From NCBI GenBank assembly GCA_946800325.1, contig OX326956.1:23596356-23660355 (forward strand): a stretch of 64,000 bases of DNA, in the 5' to 3' direction. The notes under the pieces were generated by a model. The model worked only from the letters and a program-made list of their open reading frames with translations, had not been told where the DNA came from and did no database searches. How positions within the stretch are numbered: the stretch's first letter is position 1; every line of letters begins with the position of its first letter. Both the position numbers and the translations under genes were made by a program. Positions 61,101 to 64,000 of the stretch are shown here, piece after piece. This DNA comes from Luzula sylvatica (taxonomy: Eukaryota; Streptophyta; Magnoliopsida; Poales; Juncaceae).

Positions 61101-64000
61101 TTCGATTCAAAACAAGATTTTAACGCTTTTAGTAGTTCAAATAACGTGTTTATAGATCATTTGTATCGTATCATTTACTACATAACTTTTCACCAAATTT
61201 CACAAACACTAAGAAAGTATGTTTTTCGATTCAAAACAAGATTTTAACGCTTTCAGGAGCTCAAATAACTTGTTTTTAGATCATTTTTATCGTATCTTTT
61301 ACTACATAACTTTTCACCAAATTTCACAAACATTAATAAAGTTTGTTTTTCCATTCAAAACAAGATTTTAACGCTTTGAGGAGTTCAAATAACGTGTTTT
61401 TAGATCATTTGTATCGGATCTTTTACTACATAACTTTTCACCAAATTTCTCAAACACTAAGAAAGTTTGTTTTTCGATTCAAAACAAGATTTTAACGCTT
61501 TGAGGAGCTCACATATCGTGTTTTTAGATCATTTGTATCGTATATTTTACTACATAACTTTTCACCAAATTTCACAAACACTAAAAAAGTTCGTTTTTCG
61601 TTTGAAAACAAGATTTTAACGCTTTGAGTAGTTCAAATAACGTGTTTTTAGATCATTTGTATCGTATCTTTTACTACATAACTTTTCACCAAATTTCACA
61701 AACACTTAGAAAGTTTGTTTTTCTAGTCAAAACAAGATTTTAACGCTTTGAGGATCTCAAATAACTTGTTTTTAGATCATTTGTATCGTATCTTTTACAA
61801 CGTAACTTTTCACCAAATTTCACAAACACTAAGAAAGTTTGTTTTTCGATTCAAAACAAGATTTTAGCGCTTTGAGAAGTTCAAATAACATGTTTTTAGA
61901 TCATTTGTATCGTATCTTTTACGACATAACTTTTCACCAAATTTCATAAACACTAAGAAATTTTGTTTTTCGATTCAAAACAAGATTTTAACGCTTTGAG
62001 TAGTTCAAATAACGTGTTTATAGATCATTTGTATCGTATCATTTACTACATAAATTTTCACGAAATTTCACAAACACTAAGAAAGTTTGTTTTTCGATTC
62101 AAAACAAGATTTTAACGCTTTGAGGAGCTCAAATTACTTGTTTTTAGATCATTTGTATCATATCTTTTACTACGTAACGTTTCACCAAATTTCACAAACA
62201 CTAAGAAAGTTTGTATTTCGATTCAAAACAAGATTTTAGTGCTTTGAGGAGTTCAAATAACGTGTTTTTAGATCATTTGTATCGTATCTTTTACCGCATA
62301 ACTTTTCACCAAATTTCACAAACACTAAGAAAGTTTGTATTTCGATTCAAAACAAGATTTTAGTGCTTTGAGGAGTTCAAATAACGTGTTTTTAGATCAT
62401 TTGTATCGTATCTTTTACTATATAATTTTTCACCAAATTTCACAAACACTAAGAAAGTTTGTTCTTCGATTCAAAACAAGATTTTTACGCTTTGATTTCT
62501 TCAAATAACGTGTTTTTAGATCATTTGTATCGTATCTTTTACTACATAACTTTTAACCAAATTTCACAAACACTAAGAAAGTTTGGTTTTTCGATTCAAA
62601 ACAAGATTTTAACGCTTTGAGGAGCTCAAATTACTTGTTTTTAGATCATTTGTATCATATCTTTTACTACGTAACGTTTCACCAAATTTCACAAACACTA
62701 AGAAAGTTTGTATTTCGATTCAAAACAAGATTTTAGTGCTTTGAGGAGTTCAAATAACGTGTTTTTAGATCATTTGTATCGTATCTTTTACCGCATAACT
62801 TTTCACCAAATTTCGCAAACACTAAGAAAGTTTGTATTTCGATTCAAAACAAGATTTTAGTGCTTTGAGGAGTTCAAATAACGTGTTTTTAGATCATTTG
62901 TATCGTATCTTTTACTATATAATTTTTCACCAAATTTCACAAACACTAAGAAAGTTTGTTCTTCGATTCAAAACAAGATTTTTACGCTTTGATTTCTTCA
63001 AATAACGTGTTTTTAGATCATTTGTATCGTATCTTTTACTACATAACTTTTAACCAAATTTCACAAACACTAAGAAAGTTTGGTTTTTCGATTCAAAACA
63101 AGATTTTAACGCTTTTAGTAGTTCAAATAACGTGTTTATAGATCATTTGTATCGTATCATTTACTACATAACTTTTCACCAAATTTCACAAACACTAAGA
63201 AAGTTTGGTTTTTCGATTCAAAACAAGATTTTAACGCTTTGAGGAGTTCAAATAACGTGTTTTTAGATCATTTGTATCATATCTTTTACTACGTAACTTT
63301 TCACCAAATTTCACAAACACTAAGAAAGTTTGTTTTTCGATTCAAAACAAGATTTTAGCGTTTTGAGGAGCTCAAATAACTTGTTTTTAGATCATTTGTA
63401 TCGTATCTTTTACTACGTAACTTTTCACCAAATTTCACAAACACTAAGAAAGTTTGTTTTTCGATTCAAAACAAGATTTTAGCGTTTTGAGGAGTTCAAA
63501 TAACATGTTTTTAGATCATTTGTATCGTATCTTTTACGACATAACTTTTCACCAAATTTCACAAACACTATGAAAGTTTGTTTTTCGATTCAAAACAATA
63601 TTTTAACGCTTTGATTTCTTCAAATAACGTGTTTTTAGATCATTTGTATCGTATCTTTTACTACATAACTTTTCACCAAATTTCACAAACACTAAGAAAG
63701 TTTGTTTTTCGATTCAAAACAAGATTTTAACGCTTTTAGTAGTTCAAATAACGTGTTTATGGATCATTTGTATCGTATCATTTACTACATAACTTTTCAC
63801 CAAATTTCACAAACACTAAGAAAGTTTGTTTTTCGATTCAAAACAAGATTTTAACGCTTTGAGGAGCTCAAATAACTTGTTTTTAGATCATTTGTATCGT
63901 ATCTTTTACTACGTAACTTTTCACCAAACTTCACAAACACTAAGAAAGTTTGTTTTTCGATTCAAAACAAGATTTTAGCGCTTTGAGGAGTTCAAATAAC
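58141..64000 (+). repeat. Diverged right part of the satellite, own 24-monomer repeat
   Basis: Variants not seen to the left appear: GCGTATGAGGTG (one base short), GTTTCTCGATTC, ACAAACTTTTAAC, GTTTGTATTTCG, GTTTGTTCTTCG and GTTTGGTTTTTCG (one base long). A 2976-bp (24-monomer) repeat is present: the CTAAAAAATTTCG-type monomer after 58583 matches 61559, the ACAACGTAAC monomer near 58822 matches 61798, and GTATTTCG near 59237 matches 62213. From about 62.09 to 63.08 kb a four-monomer block (497 bp) is tandemly duplicated. The array continues beyond the window. Confidence 0.8.

Larger units (their letters stand above)
9122..64000 (+). repeat. 124-bp satellite DNA array (~442 monomers), open at right end
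   Basis: The monomer is 124 bp, measured by the distance between TTTTCACCAAATTTCACAAA starts (9369, 9493, 9617 and onward). The remainder reads CACTAAGAAAGTTTGTTTTT, CGATTCAAAACAAGATTTTA, ACGCTTTGAGTAGTTCAAAT, AACGTGTTTTTAGATCATTT, GTATCGTATCTTTTACTACA, TAAC. A hand count gives 34 G/C of 124 (27%). All copies are head-to-tail in one orientation, and I saw no transposon, gene or inversion in 54.9 kb. Rare 1-bp indels are the only length changes. Every frame is closed at short intervals apart from one 61-codon chance frame near 62.96 kb. Subtypes differ in a few positions (GAGTAGTTC, GAGGAGCTC, GAGGAGTTC, GATTTCTTC; TTTTTAG or TTTATAG; ATCTTTT or ATCATTT) and are ordered into higher-order repeats. 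I do not recognise the family; a (peri)centromeric or knob satellite is likely from type and size. Confidence 0.97.

Noticed and set aside
62956..63141. 61-codon open frame in the satellite
   Set aside because: It depends on one-base differences in two monomers, shows no domain and is not kept in other monomers.
9122..64000. CENP-B-box-like TTTCGATTCAAAACAAG or TTTCGTTTGAAAACAAG in each monomer
   Set aside because: The TTCG half and the following A match the known box spacing, but the essential CGGG half is replaced by ACAA or similar, so the core motif is not met.
9122..64000. ACGTGT / TACGTA as ABRE or G-box-like sites repeated hundreds of times
   Set aside because: The core is short and mutated to ACTTG or ACATG in many monomers; there is no sign of selection or nearby promoter.
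9122..64000. Regular repeats as a CRISPR array
   Set aside because: There are no unique spacers between conserved short repeats; the whole 124-bp unit is repeated, and the context is a plant nuclear genome.

Overview
The window looks like nuclear DNA of a flowering plant, probably a eudicot. The evidence is an intron-containing leucine-rich-repeat receptor kinase gene of the plant-specific LRR-XII type, AT-rich intergenic DNA with a MITE-like element, and a plant-style satellite array. I cannot name the species.

Layout. (1) 1-4.0 kb: one minus-strand receptor-kinase locus with two exons and one 318-bp intron. Exon 1 encodes the signal peptide, about 23 LRRs, the membrane helix and most of a non-RD kinase. 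Exon 2 encodes the rest of the kinase. The ninth codon of exon 2 is TGA, so the kinase C-lobe is cut off although the downstream frame is still fully open; I annotate it as a (probably recent) pseudogene or truncated receptor. (2) 4.0-9.1 kb: intergenic DNA with an inverted-repeat element of about 480 bp (MITE-like), diverged direct repeats, an eight-copy 52-bp minisatellite, a GA-rich repeat block, and a GC-richer stretch that resembles the promoter and first exon of a gene that does not continue. (3) 9.12-64.0 kb (86% of the window): a single head-to-tail satellite array with a 124-bp monomer, about 27% GC and about 442 monomers, running off the right end without any visible interruption or inversion.

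The main novelty is the multi-level organisation of that satellite. Monomer subtypes recur at about 5 monomers (620 bp). Above that, private variants recur at exact multiples of 124 bp and define higher-order repeats (HORs) of 24, 27, 29, 30 and 38 monomers. The 24-mer is the 30-mer minus six monomers and is then tandemly triplicated at 15.3-24.3 kb; the 27-mer is the 38-mer minus eleven. Much subtype variation sits at CpG sites as transitions. Both the left edge and the right 6 kb carry more diverged monomers. No protein-coding gene, tRNA, rRNA or CRISPR array was seen in the satellite. A (peri)centromeric or heterochromatic-knob location is an inference only.
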